From SAR92 clade bacterium H455 (GTDB lineage: Bacteria; Pseudomonadota; Gammaproteobacteria; Pseudomonadales; Porticoccaceae): DNA of 64,000 bases. The stretch is from assembly GCA_024802545.1 (NCBI GenBank), contig CP103416.1, positions 1,674,001-1,738,000 of the forward strand, written 5' to 3'. A model generated the notes under the pieces. The model searched no databases. It was not told where the DNA came from and saw only the letters and a list, made by a program, of their open reading frames with translations. Of this stretch, positions 36,126-45,917 are shown one piece after another (position 1 is the first letter of the stretch; every line of letters begins with the position of its first letter). Both the position numbers and the translations under genes were made by a program.

Positions 36126-39100
36126 CTATTCGGCTTCCAGCTCAATAAACATGGGGATTTGAGGAAAATAGAGAGCGCAGCGAACAGGATTTGGCTGCAT
36201 GCTGCCATAGAGCTTTGCGTAATGACTCAGTTGGGCGCTGTAAGCACTGCTCTGACGGCGAATAAATTGCGCTTCAGACTCGCCCTCGGCAGGTTGTGAA
36301 AGCTTGTAATCAATAATCCAACGGATGCCATCGTCGACGAAAGTTCGATCAATTACCGAGGTGCCCACATGGCCGCGGTCGCTATATCTGTAACCCAGAG
36401 CCTGTTCGCATTGGGCCTGCTCATGACGCTGCAGAATCCAGCGACCACGCTGATCGGCGAGCATGCTATTAACCGCTTGCAGTAGGCCTTGGAGCTCATC
36501 GGGTCTGGCTAGCATACCAAGCTCTTTAAGTTGAGCTGCCCAGGTTACCGGCAACTGGTTAATTCGTGCCTCCGGCCACTGATCCAGTCCTTCGTTAGCC
36601 AGTTGTTTTAGGCTTCTGTGCAGCACAGTACCCATTGAACGAGCCCGACTAGAAAGGCTACTGTCAACGCCAGACTCAGCAGCGGTTTCAGGCGTACCTA
36701 GATTGGCGCTGCTATTGGGGCTTGGTGGGGCCTGAAACTGTGCATCCAATCGCCGAATATGGCGCAGGCTGGGTATTTCTTTTAGCTGTTCCCCGGAGGC
36801 TTCGGTAGCACTCTGTTGCACCTTATAAAGCCCCGCATTCAAACCCTCTTCAATACTGCTCCAGATCGGCGCCAACAATGTGCTCTTGCCTGTAGGTTGC
36901 CAGCGGCCACTCTTGAGCTGTTTAACTGTGCCGCACAAATACAGCCGGCGTACCGCTCGAGTCGCTGCAACATAGAGCACACGCGTGCTCTCGAGGTGGG
37001 TTTTGAGGCTGTCTTCACGCTTCAAATAGCTGTAGACGCTGTCATCTTCCTCATCGTGAGCGCCCAATGGCGCCATGATCAAAGAGCAGCCGCTGTGCTC
37101 ATCTATATGCTGCTGCCAACGCAGCAGCTGCTTTTTGTCGGATCCTGAGCCACGGCTGAGACCTGGCAAAATCACATGATCAAACTCCAGCCCCTTGGCT
37201 TTGTGAATGGTCATAATCTGAATAACTGACCTTGGACTGCCATCGCTATTACCTGCGCCGCCATTATCGGGGGAAGGTGCCGCATAGAGTTTATCCACCG
37301 CCAACTTAAAGTTATTCCAATCGCTGAGAGTAGCGCCGCTCTGCCAGGTCTCCAATAGATCTAAATAGCTGCGTGCATCACTGAGGTCGGCGTTATTCAG
37401 CAGGGTAGCCGGACCACCTAAATCGATCCACAACTGTTCCACCGCAGTGCGCAAATTGGCGCGGCCACGATTTTTCCAGGCCGTTTCCAGCAGTGGGATG
37501 ATGCGCTTTAGGGTTTGCTTGCCATGCATGCTAACGGGCTGTCTAAAGTTTCCGCTGCAGGGCTCACGAATCAAACTGTCAAATAACTGGATCAACGAGG
37601 CCAAAATTGCATTGTTTTGTTGACTGCGGTTTCCAACATCGTTTTCCATGCTGTTGGTGACGGCTAACAAATCTCCCAAGCTAAGCCCGCAAAACGGTGC
37701 CCGTAAAACAGCTAACCAGGCAATTTTATCTGCCGGCGACAGCAGAGCACGGGTTAGTGACAGCAGGTCAATTACCGGCATTCTGCTGGCCAGTGGCGTA
37801 ATGTCGATCGCCTGCCAGAAGAGGTTGGCCTCGCGTAAGGCAGGTATAATACTGCGCAAATGACCGCGCCCACGGACCAGTATGGCAATGGATTGGTCAG
37901 GGCTATGGTCGCGCAAATCGCTGCAGAGTTTGGCTATATAATCTGCTTCATCAACCTTGTGATCGTCGCCAATAAAACCTTGGAAACTCACTGACTGACC
38001 ATTATCCGCGGCTTTAACGGCCACCGAAGGCGAATACGGAATAGCACCACGGCTGATATCGGCACGGGCAGGGAAAGCGTCAGTGAAGGCGCTATTGACC
38101 CATTGGATAATGCCTTCTTGGGAGCGAAAATTAGAGCTCAATGTCAACGGCGTGCATTGCACTGGGCCAACCGGATTGCGCTGGGCGTTGAGAAATAGAC
38201 CCACATTGGCATTGCGAAAACCGTACAGGGATTGCATCGCATCGCCGACTAAAAACAATGTCCGGCCATCGCCCGGCTGCCAGCCACCAATCAACTGCTC
38301 TAGCAATTTGATCTGTGCCGCCGAGGTATCCTGAAACTCGTCTACCAAGATATGTCGCAGCTGGTAATCGAGACGCAGGGTAATATCGGAAACCACGCCA
38401 CCCTCTGCTTCAGGCTCCAGAGCATTTAATGCTGCTAAAGTAATGGCAGGATAGTCGCACTGACCTTGCTGTTGAAAAATGACGTCCAGTTGCGCGGCCA
38501 ACAGAGGCAGTAAAAACCCCAGAGCATCGAGCATCTTTTGCTGCGATTGATCGATCTCAGCATCCGGAAGGTGCATGACGTTAGCAATGATTTCATTTAG
38601 CTCAGGATGCTCACGAGACCAGTCGAGCAGCGCCATAATTCGTCCTTTGACCTCTTTTTGATCGCTGGGAAATCCTTGCTTAACATTGATGGTTTTGCGC
38701 GGTTCATTGCTTTTTGTCACTAGCAGCCCGAGGATTAACTTCCATTGGGCAACGCCATCGAGGCCGATTTCTGGCAGTTCACTAAAGCTCCCCAGTTCAC
38801 TGAGGGCAAGATTATCCTCGGGCGCAACATGCTGGGCGGCGAAATCGATTAGCTCAATGAACTCACCGGCGATGGGCATCAATGCCTCATCCAGTTGCAA
38901 AAGGTTGTCAGCCACCACCTGCTCAATGACCTGCTGGAAATACTGGCTGTTTTTGCCGGCATCATAAATTAGCGGCAGCCACTGCTCACGCTTGCCGAGT
39001 AACTCTGAGAGCAGGGTTTCACAGCGCGCCATATCGTTGCCTGTGTGGGCTAGCAGCACGGCTAACTGTTCGGCAACGGGTCCAGCTTCTTCGATTTTAT

Positions 39101-39575
39101 CCAGCAGCATCCGGGCGGCACTCTGATAGTGAATCTGCGGTTGCTCGCTGGGTTCCGGAATAGGACCAAACTTGGTTTCAAGGGCAAACTGGCTGGCAAT
39201 ATAGCGACAGAAACCATCGATGGTTTGAATCCTCAGACGACCCGGCATATCCAGCAGGTTCCAACCCAGCTGTCTATTGCGCTCAACAGCAGCGGCGGCC
39301 AAATCCCAGGTTTGTGCTTCATATTCATCAATAGGCCGCGGCGTATAGGCAGCTTGACGCAGGGCGCTATGAATACGGCTGGCCATTTCCCGGGAGGCCT
39401 TGCGGGTAAAGGTAATGCTGAGAATTTCCTCAGGATTATCCACGCTGCAGAGTAAACGCAGAACCCGCTGGGTGATGAGTCCGGTTTTTCCTGAGCCAGC
39501 AGGAGCTGAAACAATAAAACTCTGGGAGGGATCCAGGGCTTGGCGGCGCTGTTGTAGATCGGCAATCTCGATCAT
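36126..39575 (-). CDS. UvrD/RecB-like helicase-nuclease (AddA-like)
   Basis: A 1149-residue SF1A helicase with an N-terminal Walker A (SAPAGSGKTG near residue 25), TFTRKASREM, the Walker B region ILVDEFQDTSAAQ near 400, SSNFRSQEGI and the late helicase motif IMTIHKAKGLEFDHV near 780. The C-terminal 150 residues carry a RecB-type nuclease core (VLHRSLKQLA, RWIIDYKLSQ with D and K). It is expected to process double-strand breaks together with the partner encoded just upstream. The stop of the upstream gene and this start share one base (TAATG), which indicates translational coupling. It is AddA-like, since no separate RecC or RecD is present. Confidence 0.88.
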   Translation of the reverse strand: MIEIADLQQRRQALDPSQSFIVSAPAGSGKTGLITQRVLRLLCSVDNPEEILSITFTRKASREMASRIHSALRQAAYTPRPIDEYEAQTWDLAAAAVERNRQLGWNLLDMPGRLRIQTIDGFCRYIASQFALETKFGPIPEPSEQPQIHYQSAARMLLDKIEEAGPVAEQLAVLLAHTGNDMARCETLLSELLGKREQWLPLIYDAGKNSQYFQQVIEQVVADNLLQLDEALMPIAGEFIELIDFAAQHVAPEDNLALSELGSFSELPEIGLDGVAQWKLILGLLVTKSNEPRKTINVKQGFPSDQKEVKGRIMALLDWSREHPELNEIIANVMHLPDAEIDQSQQKMLDALGFLLPLLAAQLDVIFQQQGQCDYPAITLAALNALEPEAEGGVVSDITLRLDYQLRHILVDEFQDTSAAQIKLLEQLIGGWQPGDGRTLFLVGDAMQSLYGFRNANVGLFLNAQRNPVGPVQCTPLTLSSNFRSQEGIIQWVNSAFTDAFPARADISRGAIPYSPSVAVKAADNGQSVSFQGFIGDDHKVDEADYIAKLCSDLRDHSPDQSIAILVRGRGHLRSIIPALREANLFWQAIDITPLASRMPVIDLLSLTRALLSPADKIAWLAVLRAPFCGLSLGDLLAVTNSMENDVGNRSQQNNAILASLIQLFDSLIREPCSGNFRQPVSMHGKQTLKRIIPLLETAWKNRGRANLRTAVEQLWIDLGGPATLLNNADLSDARSYLDLLETWQSGATLSDWNNFKLAVDKLYAAPSPDNGGAGNSDGSPRSVIQIMTIHKAKGLEFDHVILPGLSRGSGSDKKQLLRWQQHIDEHSGCSLIMAPLGAHDEEDDSVYSYLKREDSLKTHLESTRVLYVAATRAVRRLYLCGTVKQLKSGRWQPTGKSTLLAPIWSSIEEGLNAGLYKVQQSATEASGEQLKEIPSLRHIRRLDAQFQAPPSPNSSANLGTPETAAESGVDSSLSSRARSMGTVLHRSLKQLANEGLDQWPEARINQLPVTWAAQLKELGMLARPDELQGLLQAVNSMLADQRGRWILQRHEQAQCEQALGYRYSDRGHVGTSVIDRTFVDDGIRWIIDYKLSQPAEGESEAQFIRRQSSAYSAQLSHYAKLYGSMQPNPVRCALYFPQIPMFIELEAE

Positions 39576-42352
39576 TAACTGATCTCTCCTGAGGACGTCG
39601 GCAAAGGCATAGAACTCGCCACTTCTGCATTGATATCGGCTTCTTCCGACCAGCGATTTAACGGTAGCAGATAATCCTGATAGCCAAACTGGGTTTGGTC
39701 GTAGACTTCGACACTGGCGTGACCACGGACAAACTCATCTGCCAAGTTATTCAGAGCCGTCTGCCAGGCATCAATCTGTTCTGCCCACTGCTGGGAGAGA
39801 TCGGCATTGGCGATGACTTTTTCACTGGCCAAAAATTTACTGTCGGTGCTGCCGACAAATTTAATCTTGCCTCCTTTTATCTGGGCAAAGGCGCAGCCAT
39901 TGGCCTGGGGTTTACTGGCCAGAACATAGAGTGGTAACTGAGGATCCACCGGTCGCGAGCCGCTCCAGCTGGACTCTTTTACAGCGCCAGATTTGTAGTC
40001 GATAATTAGTAGCTTGTCGGCAATTTTATCGACCCGGTCTAGGCGCAGATTGATCTCCAAATCGCCAAACCGCACTCGATTTTTGCTTTCTAATTCCACC
40101 ACTTCAAAGGGCGGCCGCAACTTTTCTTCTTCCAACCATTGAGCTAGGAGCTTCTCTAAACGTTGCTGCTCGAGACCTCGAAAGCGATCGCCGCGGAGGA
40201 TTGGATGATGGGGAGCCGATTCGGTGAGCGCCTCTTTAATAGTGGCAGCCAGCTGTGTTTGAAGCTCTGCGTCGGTGAGCCCCTGCAATGTGCTGGAGCT
40301 TTTCCAGATGCCCCAGAGACGGAAAAGAATCTCATGCAACAGGGAACCACGGTCCATAGCTGATAGTCCCTGAGTGGGTTCCTCTAGGGGCTCGGCTTTG
40401 AGTCTGTGGCTGGCAAAGGCATTAAAGGGACAGATCGATTGGTTTTTTAACAGGTTGCTGCCGCCGCGAATGGTTTCCAATTTCGGGCTGTAGGGCGGTG
40501 CTTGATCAGCCAATAGTTGGCACTGATAGTCTTGATAGAGCCAGGGTGGGTGTGGCTCTGGGCTTGCAACGAGCTGCTCTTTGCCGAGGGCAATATCGCT
40601 AATCAGTGGGCTCGGGTCGAGTTGCTCTTCACCGCGCATTTTTGGATAGCTGACAATTAACCTGCGGCTATTATTTTTGTACTCCTGCAATAATTTATTG
40701 GCTATATCCAGCTCCCGCTCGGGAAGGCTGTGGGGCATCTGATGGAGGCGCTGGAATTCAGCGGGCAGCAGCTGGTTGATGGCCACCGAGGCGGGGAAGT
40801 TTTGGCTGTGCATATCGACAATCCACAGCTGATCAAAGCGCAGTCCGGAGCCTTCTAGCAGGCCCAGGATTTGCAATGGCGCATCGGCGGTTTGGGGATG
40901 AAATACTGAATCCTGAGCCAGCTGTTGCAGATGTTTAAAGGCGCTGGAGAAGCCCACTTTAATACCTAGATTATCTAGGCCAGTAAACTGTTCCAGCAGC
41001 CGATTCCAATGTTGACGTTGTTGATATTCAAGGCTGTTGACTGTGCGTTTCCCGGGCCAGCCAAGATCCGCAAGGTAGGTGGCAAAGAAGTCTCCCCAGG
41101 CGGCAAAGCTCTGCTGGCTGTTAATCTGCCGACGTTCGTAGTCGCGAAGTACGCGCAGGGGTTTAAGGGCTGCCGATTGGCTCAAGTTTGTTAATTCGCT
41201 CAAGGCTGAATTAGCATCGCTGTCAGCTTCCATCGCGGCGTCAACTTCACCCCTCTGGTTGTGGTCAGGCGTAACTGCAGTAATAAACTGGCTGAGGCTA
41301 AAGTCAAAGCGATTGCGTTTGCGCAATACTATTTCGCTGTCAGCGCGAAATCTGAGTGGCAACTGATCGAATGTGGAGTAGGGGGAGTAGAGCAGCTGCA
41401 GCCATTCGCTGAGTGGACGCTTATCTTTTAATAGGCCGATCATCAGCAGAGCACTGTTGATCATTGGCGTATCGCGCAGGGCCGTACCAGCTGAGATATT
41501 GGCAATAATTTCTGAGCCTTCTGTGTTGGCACCTACCTCTACACTATTGAGCGCTTCATTTACCACCCGCGCTACCCGCTGCAGTGAGTTGTTTAGCTCT
41601 GGCACCACAATACCAATACGCTGTTTGGGATTGTTGTGCAATTCCTGAGCCGCCCAGCTGGCAGCCAAGCGCAACTCTTGCTGTGAGTCCTCGGCTTCAA
41701 CACGCAGCGCCTCATTGTCACCAGAGATTGAATCGAGACTGATCACCTGATTGCTGGCGCTGCTGATCAGTGCGGCCTGTAAAGGCGGCGTCGACTGAAA
41801 GCCATAAACCATAATCTCAGCTTCTGGAGGTAAAGCGGCCCGTTCGAAACCTTGCTTAACCAGCTGCCAGCTACGCTGTGTGGTGAGCAGTTTATTGCGT
41901 CGCAGCAGTTCATCGAAGCGACTGCACCAACGTTTGAAATACTCCACAGAGGGATTCTCACCCGGCACTTGCTCTGGGCTGAGATTCCAATTCTCCAAAG
42001 TCTTTAAAGTGTCACCCGCCAGCTTGACGAAATTAACCGGCTGCTCGAGCCCATCATCGGCGATGGCCCGTTCCCAGTAATAGTGGCTCTGTTGGGCGCC
42101 GACTATAGCCAGCCCGCGAACCAATTCATGGTTTTGATCTTGCAGCTCATCCCAGCAGGCTTTTAGCCAGTGATCGACGGAATAGACTCTGGGCTGCTTC
42201 CATGCGCTACAGCTCTGAGTTGGGTCTTCGCAAATCTGCTCGCCCCAGGCTTGGATGATTTTTGCAGCCAATCGTTGGTTCGGGGTCAGGATTAGACAAT
42301 CACGTTCAATGGCGTCACGGAAGAGGCTGATATTTATAAGTGCTGGCAGCAT
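39575..42352 (-). CDS. AddB-like PD-(D/E)XK nuclease, probable DNA repair protein
   Basis: A 925-residue protein related to AddB and to the family described as a probable DNA repair protein (TIGR03623). The N-terminal part is a degenerate helicase module without a good Walker A motif. The C-terminal nuclease core shows GSLLHEILFRLW near residue 670, RLDRVD, and LLIIDYKSGAVK near 780. It lacks the four-cysteine Fe-S arrangement of Bacillus AddB as far as I can see, apart from isolated cysteines (ICPFNAFA). With the coupled downstream helicase it probably forms the end-resection complex of this organism. The gene is divergent from rmuC, another DNA recombination gene. Confidence 0.82.
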   Translation of the reverse strand: MLPALINISLFRDAIERDCLILTPNQRLAAKIIQAWGEQICEDPTQSCSAWKQPRVYSVDHWLKACWDELQDQNHELVRGLAIVGAQQSHYYWERAIADDGLEQPVNFVKLAGDTLKTLENWNLSPEQVPGENPSVEYFKRWCSRFDELLRRNKLLTTQRSWQLVKQGFERAALPPEAEIMVYGFQSTPPLQAALISSASNQVISLDSISGDNEALRVEAEDSQQELRLAASWAAQELHNNPKQRIGIVVPELNNSLQRVARVVNEALNSVEVGANTEGSEIIANISAGTALRDTPMINSALLMIGLLKDKRPLSEWLQLLYSPYSTFDQLPLRFRADSEIVLRKRNRFDFSLSQFITAVTPDHNQRGEVDAAMEADSDANSALSELTNLSQSAALKPLRVLRDYERRQINSQQSFAAWGDFFATYLADLGWPGKRTVNSLEYQQRQHWNRLLEQFTGLDNLGIKVGFSSAFKHLQQLAQDSVFHPQTADAPLQILGLLEGSGLRFDQLWIVDMHSQNFPASVAINQLLPAEFQRLHQMPHSLPERELDIANKLLQEYKNNSRRLIVSYPKMRGEEQLDPSPLISDIALGKEQLVASPEPHPPWLYQDYQCQLLADQAPPYSPKLETIRGGSNLLKNQSICPFNAFASHRLKAEPLEEPTQGLSAMDRGSLLHEILFRLWGIWKSSSTLQGLTDAELQTQLAATIKEALTESAPHHPILRGDRFRGLEQQRLEKLLAQWLEEEKLRPPFEVVELESKNRVRFGDLEINLRLDRVDKIADKLLIIDYKSGAVKESSWSGSRPVDPQLPLYVLASKPQANGCAFAQIKGGKIKFVGSTDSKFLASEKVIANADLSQQWAEQIDAWQTALNNLADEFVRGHASVEVYDQTQFGYQDYLLPLNRWSEEADINAEVASSMPLPTSSGEIS

Positions 42353-42462
42353 GGCGGCGATTGTTTTCCGTGAATAGGTGATTGTTTAAATAATGCGGTT
42401 GTTAGGTCTTCTATAATCGCAAAACAGCGGTGCAATTGACAGGGGACTGATACAATAAGCCC

Positions 42463-43815
42463 ATGCAATTATCTATTAATATTATTTCAGTTTTTTGGGG
42501 CTTCGGAGGATTCATTCTCGGCGGCGTTTTGGCGCTGTTGATTATCCGTGGCAAGACTGCGCGACTCGAGAGCGAGCAGTTTCAGACTCAGCAGCAGCTC
42601 GACAAGTTATCTGTCGAGCTGCAGCAGTTAGAGGTGGTGCGCCGAGAGTTATTGACTCTCAACAGCGCCCTGGAACAGAAGTTGCTCAGCCAGCAAAACC
42701 ACTATCAAGAGCAGATCGCACTATTAGCAGATGCCAAGAAGACGCTAAGTAGTGAGTTTGAAAATCTCGCCAATCGGATATTCGATGAAAAGCAGACCAA
42801 GTTTTCACTGCAGAGCAAAGAAGCCTTGGAGGTCTCTCTGAGCCCACTGCGTCGCGATATAGGCGACTTTCGCAAGCAGGTTGAGACCTCTTACGATAAA
42901 GAGAATGCCGAGCGCAATAAGCTTGTGGGCCAGATCAGCGAGCTGCAAAAGCAGACCATGCAGGTCTCTGCAGATGCCTTGCAACTAGCCACGGCACTGC
43001 GTGGCGACAACAAAGCTCAGGGCAACTGGGGCGAATTTATTCTCGAGAAGTTGTTGGAAGATTCGGGCCTGGCCAATGGCCGCGAATACAGCACTCAGGT
43101 GGCATTAAAGGACGAGACCGGCAAGCGCCGCAATCCGGACGTGATTGTCCATCTTCCCGAAGGCAGGGACATTGTGATTGACGCCAAGGTCAGCTTGGTG
43201 GACTACGAGCGCTATTTTCACGCCGAAGATGAGGAGTCTAAAAAACTCTGTCTGCGTCAGCATCTGAGTTCCGTGCGCGCTCATATCAAAGGACTGAGCA
43301 GCAAGGACTATGAAAAGCTTGCGGGGGTTAACAGTCTCGATTTTGTCTTGATTTTTGTGCCCATCGAATCGGCCTTTATGTTGGCTCTGGATCACGACCC
43401 AGAGATGATGCGCGACGCCTATGACCGTGGCATCATTTTGGTTAGCCCTAGTACCCTTATGGTGACTCTGCGCACGATTAAAAACCTTTGGCGCTACGCA
43501 GACCAAAATCGCAACGCTCAGTTGATCGCAGACAAGGCCGGTGGTCTCTATGATCAGTTTGTGCTCTATGTTGAATCTCTCGATGAGGTTGGCAAGCATC
43601 TGGAAAAAAGTCAGGAAGCCTGGGACACAGCCCATAAACGTCTCTCGAGTGGTCGGGGCAACCTTGTTCGCCGTACAGAAGAACTGAAGAAGCTCGGTGC
43701 CAAGGCGAAAAAGAGTCTGCCTGAAAATATGCTAGATGCGGATCCGCTTTTACCTTTGGTCGATAGTAGCGTCGATACCAAAGTAGAGCGCGGTAACTCC
43801 CAAGAGAAGGAATGA
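42463..43815 (+). CDS. rmuC: DNA recombination protein RmuC
   Basis: A 450-residue protein anchored by one N-terminal membrane helix (FGGFILGGVLALLII), followed by a coiled coil (about 30-130) and the RmuC nuclease-like domain with GNWGEFILEKLLEDSGL near 190, RNPDVIVHLPEGRDIVIDAKVSL near 225 and the later FVPIESAFMLAL. RmuC limits inversion at short inverted repeats. A TATAAT at 42412-42417 may be its -10, but I see no good -35. DUF2489 gene follows after five bases. Confidence 0.92.
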   Translation: MQLSINIISVFWGFGGFILGGVLALLIIRGKTARLESEQFQTQQQLDKLSVELQQLEVVRRELLTLNSALEQKLLSQQNHYQEQIALLADAKKTLSSEFENLANRIFDEKQTKFSLQSKEALEVSLSPLRRDIGDFRKQVETSYDKENAERNKLVGQISELQKQTMQVSADALQLATALRGDNKAQGNWGEFILEKLLEDSGLANGREYSTQVALKDETGKRRNPDVIVHLPEGRDIVIDAKVSLVDYERYFHAEDEESKKLCLRQHLSSVRAHIKGLSSKDYEKLAGVNSLDFVLIFVPIESAFMLALDHDPEMMRDAYDRGIILVSPSTLMVTLRTIKNLWRYADQNRNAQLIADKAGGLYDQFVLYVESLDEVGKHLEKSQEAWDTAHKRLSSGRGNLVRRTEELKKLGAKAKKSLPENMLDADPLLPLVDSSVDTKVERGNSQEKE

Positions 43816-43820
43816 TTTAG

Positions 43821-44285
43821 ATGTTGTCTTACCCATTAATATTACTGCTGGCTACAGTCATTCTGATTGTTGTGAGCGGTTATGCAGCTTATTTAGCGCT
43901 GCAACTATACCGGCGTCGACAGCGGCTCGAAAAAGGTAAGCAAGAGCTTGAGAATCAACTAAAGGCGAAGGAAGCGGAAGCCCGTCTATCGGTGCAGATA
44001 ATTGCTCGCGCGCTGTTGCAGAAAGATCTCAGTGAAACTGAAGCGGCCATGCGCATCTCTTGGCTTTCCCAGCAGATTGTTCTCAGTGACGATGAAGCCC
44101 AGCACTTCAGCGTATTCCAGCAGCTTTCTGTAGCCACAGCCCATATCCCGATACTGGATGACTGGGCGGCTTTGGGTAAGGCTGAAAAGCGTCGCCTCAC
44201 GACTGAGCGCGAAGGCATAGAAGTGAACTATCGTGAATTTATTCAGGCCAGTGCGGCTGAGCTGGTCAGTATTCGTTTAACCTAA
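43821..44285 (+). CDS. DUF2489 protein with one membrane helix
   Basis: A 154-residue protein with an N-terminal membrane helix (ILLLATVILIVVSGYAAYLAL), a coiled coil with many Lys and Glu (about 33-58), and a helical DUF2489 domain of unknown function. It starts five bases after rmuC, so the two are cotranscribed; both proteins share the membrane-anchor-plus-coiled-coil layout. It converges on trmA with an 11-base gap. Confidence 0.8.
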   Translation: MLSYPLILLLATVILIVVSGYAAYLALQLYRRRQRLEKGKQELENQLKAKEAEARLSVQIIARALLQKDLSETEAAMRISWLSQQIVLSDDEAQHFSVFQQLSVATAHIPILDDWAALGKAEKRRLTTEREGIEVNYREFIQASAAELVSIRLT

Positions 44286-44296
44286 GCAAACCCAGA

Positions 44297-45400
44297 TCAG
44301 ATAGCACGTCGCTTCAATAACACGCCGCTTTCAAGGTGGTGTGTCCAGGGAAACTGATCAAATATTGCCGTTCGCACAATCTTATGGGTTTTGGTCAAGC
44401 CGTCGAGGTTAGCCCGCAAGGTTTCCGGATTACAGGAAATATAGAGGATATTGTCAAAGCGCTGTGCCAGCTTTAGCGTATCCTCATCCAGACCGGCTCG
44501 CGGTGGATCGACAAAGATAGTGGAGAAGTCATAGCGTTCTAGATCAATTTCCACGAGCCGTCGAAAGGGCCGCTCATTATTCAATGCCTGAGTAAATTCC
44601 TCGCTGGACATGCGCACTACAGTCACATTGTCCACATCATTGAGGCCAAAGTTGGTCTGCGCCGAGCGCACCGATATCTTGGATATTTCCGTCGCAAGTA
44701 CAGATCTAAAGTGCTGCGCTAATACGGCTGTAAAGTTACCGTTACCGCAGTAGAGCTCCACTAAGTCGCCGCTCTTAACATCATCTATAGATGCACAGCA
44801 GCCGCTGGCCCAGCTAAGCATTTTCTCATTGACTCTGGCATTAGGCTGGGTGAAACCGGATTCAATTTGCTGATACTGGTACTGCACCTGATCTACGTTT
44901 AAGGTCTCGATTACATAGTCACGGGTAAGCACGGTCTTCTGTTTGCGGCTGCGGCCAATCACCATAATGCTGTGTTCAGCCTCCAGCGCCTTCGCCGCCA
45001 GCTCCCACTCTTCGTCCACTGGTCGATGATAGATCAGGGTAATCAGCGCTTCGCCGCTGAGAGTGGTGAGAAACTCTAGGCTAAACAGTTTGCGACTAAG
45101 TATCGCCGAGGCATTAATTGAGGACAATAAGGGCGCCATAAGCTGACCGATCAGCTCACCGGCAATGGGGAATTCGCTGATCACATAGGGACGCTTTTCA
45201 CCGGCACGGTTCATGGCGTAATGGGCGACTCCATCCTCATGCCAAATGCGAAATTCAGCGCGCATACGGAAACCACTGGGGGCTGAGTCAAACACCTCGA
45301 CCTGAGGAAAAATGAGACCATTGAGAGTGTTTTTAAAGTTCTCAAGTTTAGCCTCTAGGGCAGCGGGGTAGAGGGTAGGGTCAATACTGTGCTCGGACAT
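44297..45400 (-). CDS. trmA: tRNA (uracil-54 C5)-methyltransferase
   Basis: TrmA makes ribothymidine at position 54 in the T-loop of tRNAs, using SAM. The 367-residue length matches E. coli (366). LVELYCGNGNFTAVLA near residue 213 binds SAM, VDPPRAGLDED near 295 and the nucleophile cysteine in ILYISCNPETL near 320 are clear, and HHLESGVLLKR ends the protein. The ATG at 45400 was preferred over a TTG at 45451 by family comparison. A 15-bp repeat array separates it from tusE. Confidence 0.96.
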   Translation of the reverse strand: MSEHSIDPTLYPAALEAKLENFKNTLNGLIFPQVEVFDSAPSGFRMRAEFRIWHEDGVAHYAMNRAGEKRPYVISEFPIAGELIGQLMAPLLSSINASAILSRKLFSLEFLTTLSGEALITLIYHRPVDEEWELAAKALEAEHSIMVIGRSRKQKTVLTRDYVIETLNVDQVQYQYQQIESGFTQPNARVNEKMLSWASGCCASIDDVKSGDLVELYCGNGNFTAVLAQHFRSVLATEISKISVRSAQTNFGLNDVDNVTVVRMSSEEFTQALNNERPFRRLVEIDLERYDFSTIFVDPPRAGLDEDTLKLAQRFDNILYISCNPETLRANLDGLTKTHKIVRTAIFDQFPWTHHLESGVLLKRRAI

Positions 45401-45460
45401 TGGGCTTTGGCTTCTTGTGGGTTTATTGAAGGTAGTGGGCAGATTGTTCAAATTTGACTG

Positions 45461-45520
45461 CAGAGCTCTTAAATACAGAGCTCTTAAATACAGGGCTCTT
45501 AAATATACGGTTCTTAAAGA
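45461..45520 (-). repeat. 15-bp tandem repeat overlapping the tusE stop
   Basis: CAGAGCTCTTAAATA occurs twice perfectly (45461-45475, 45476-45490), followed by CAGGGCTCTTAAATATA and CGGTTCTTAAAGA. The last, most diverged copy contains the TAA stop of tusE (45514-45516). On the coding strand each copy carries TTTAAGA. The array lies upstream of the trmA start. Confidence 0.9.
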
Positions 45521-45813
45521 CAGTTCTTTGGCTTGGGTAACCCAGCATAGCGAGCCACTAATTTAGCCGGACTGCCAGGAAACAGTTGCAATAAATAAAT
45601 ACTGCGACCCTTCTCGAGTCCGCAGTGCTCGGCGACAGTTTTACACAGGGGCCGCATAGACGGCGAAAAGCCGTATTGATCATAAAACACACGGGCGGCA
45701 TCCAGCACTTGAATATGCTCGGCATTGAGCTCGATCCCATCTGCGGCTGCAATACTGACAGCTTGATCCTGAGACCAGTCCGCTAGTTTGCTCAAATAGT
45801 TTTTAGTACTCAT
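45514..45813 (-). CDS. tusE: Sulfur relay protein TusE (DsrC family)
   Basis: A 99-residue cytoplasmic protein of the TusE/DsrC family that takes persulfide sulfur from TusBCD and delivers it to MnmA for tRNA 2-thiouridine synthesis. The active cysteine is penultimate (GLPKPKNCL, C98), as in the family, and DAARVFYDQYGFSPSMRPLCK is the conserved core. The CysB position of dissimilatory DsrC is absent, which favours TusE. The adjacent yccA-like gene reproduces the E. coli tusE-yccA neighbourhood. tusBCD are not in the window. Confidence 0.93.
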   Translation of the reverse strand: MSTKNYLSKLADWSQDQAVSIAAADGIELNAEHIQVLDAARVFYDQYGFSPSMRPLCKTVAEHCGLEKGRSIYLLQLFPGSPAKLVARYAGLPKPKNCL

Positions 45814-45835
45814 GGTCTACTGTCGTCAGAAGAAT

Positions 45836-45864
45836 AAAAAAAGGCCCCGTTTACCAACGGAGCC
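45836..45864 (-). terminator. Terminator of the yccA-like gene
   Basis: On the minus strand GGCTCCGTT and AACGGGGCC pair (eight pairs and one mismatch) across a four-base loop, followed by seven T. It lies about 55 bases after the stop of the BAX-inhibitor gene and just upstream of tusE. Confidence 0.85.
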
Positions 45865-45917
45865 TTTCATCTTATCTTAAGAACATCCCAGATAGCGATC
45901 AGCTAACCTGGATGTTT

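Noticed and set aside
42436-42456. TTGACA...TACAAT promoter for rmuC
   Set aside because: The spacer is only nine bases, too short for sigma70.
43105-43635. 176-residue antisense frame over rmuC
   Set aside because: It mirrors rmuC coding sequence and has no start signal or family match.
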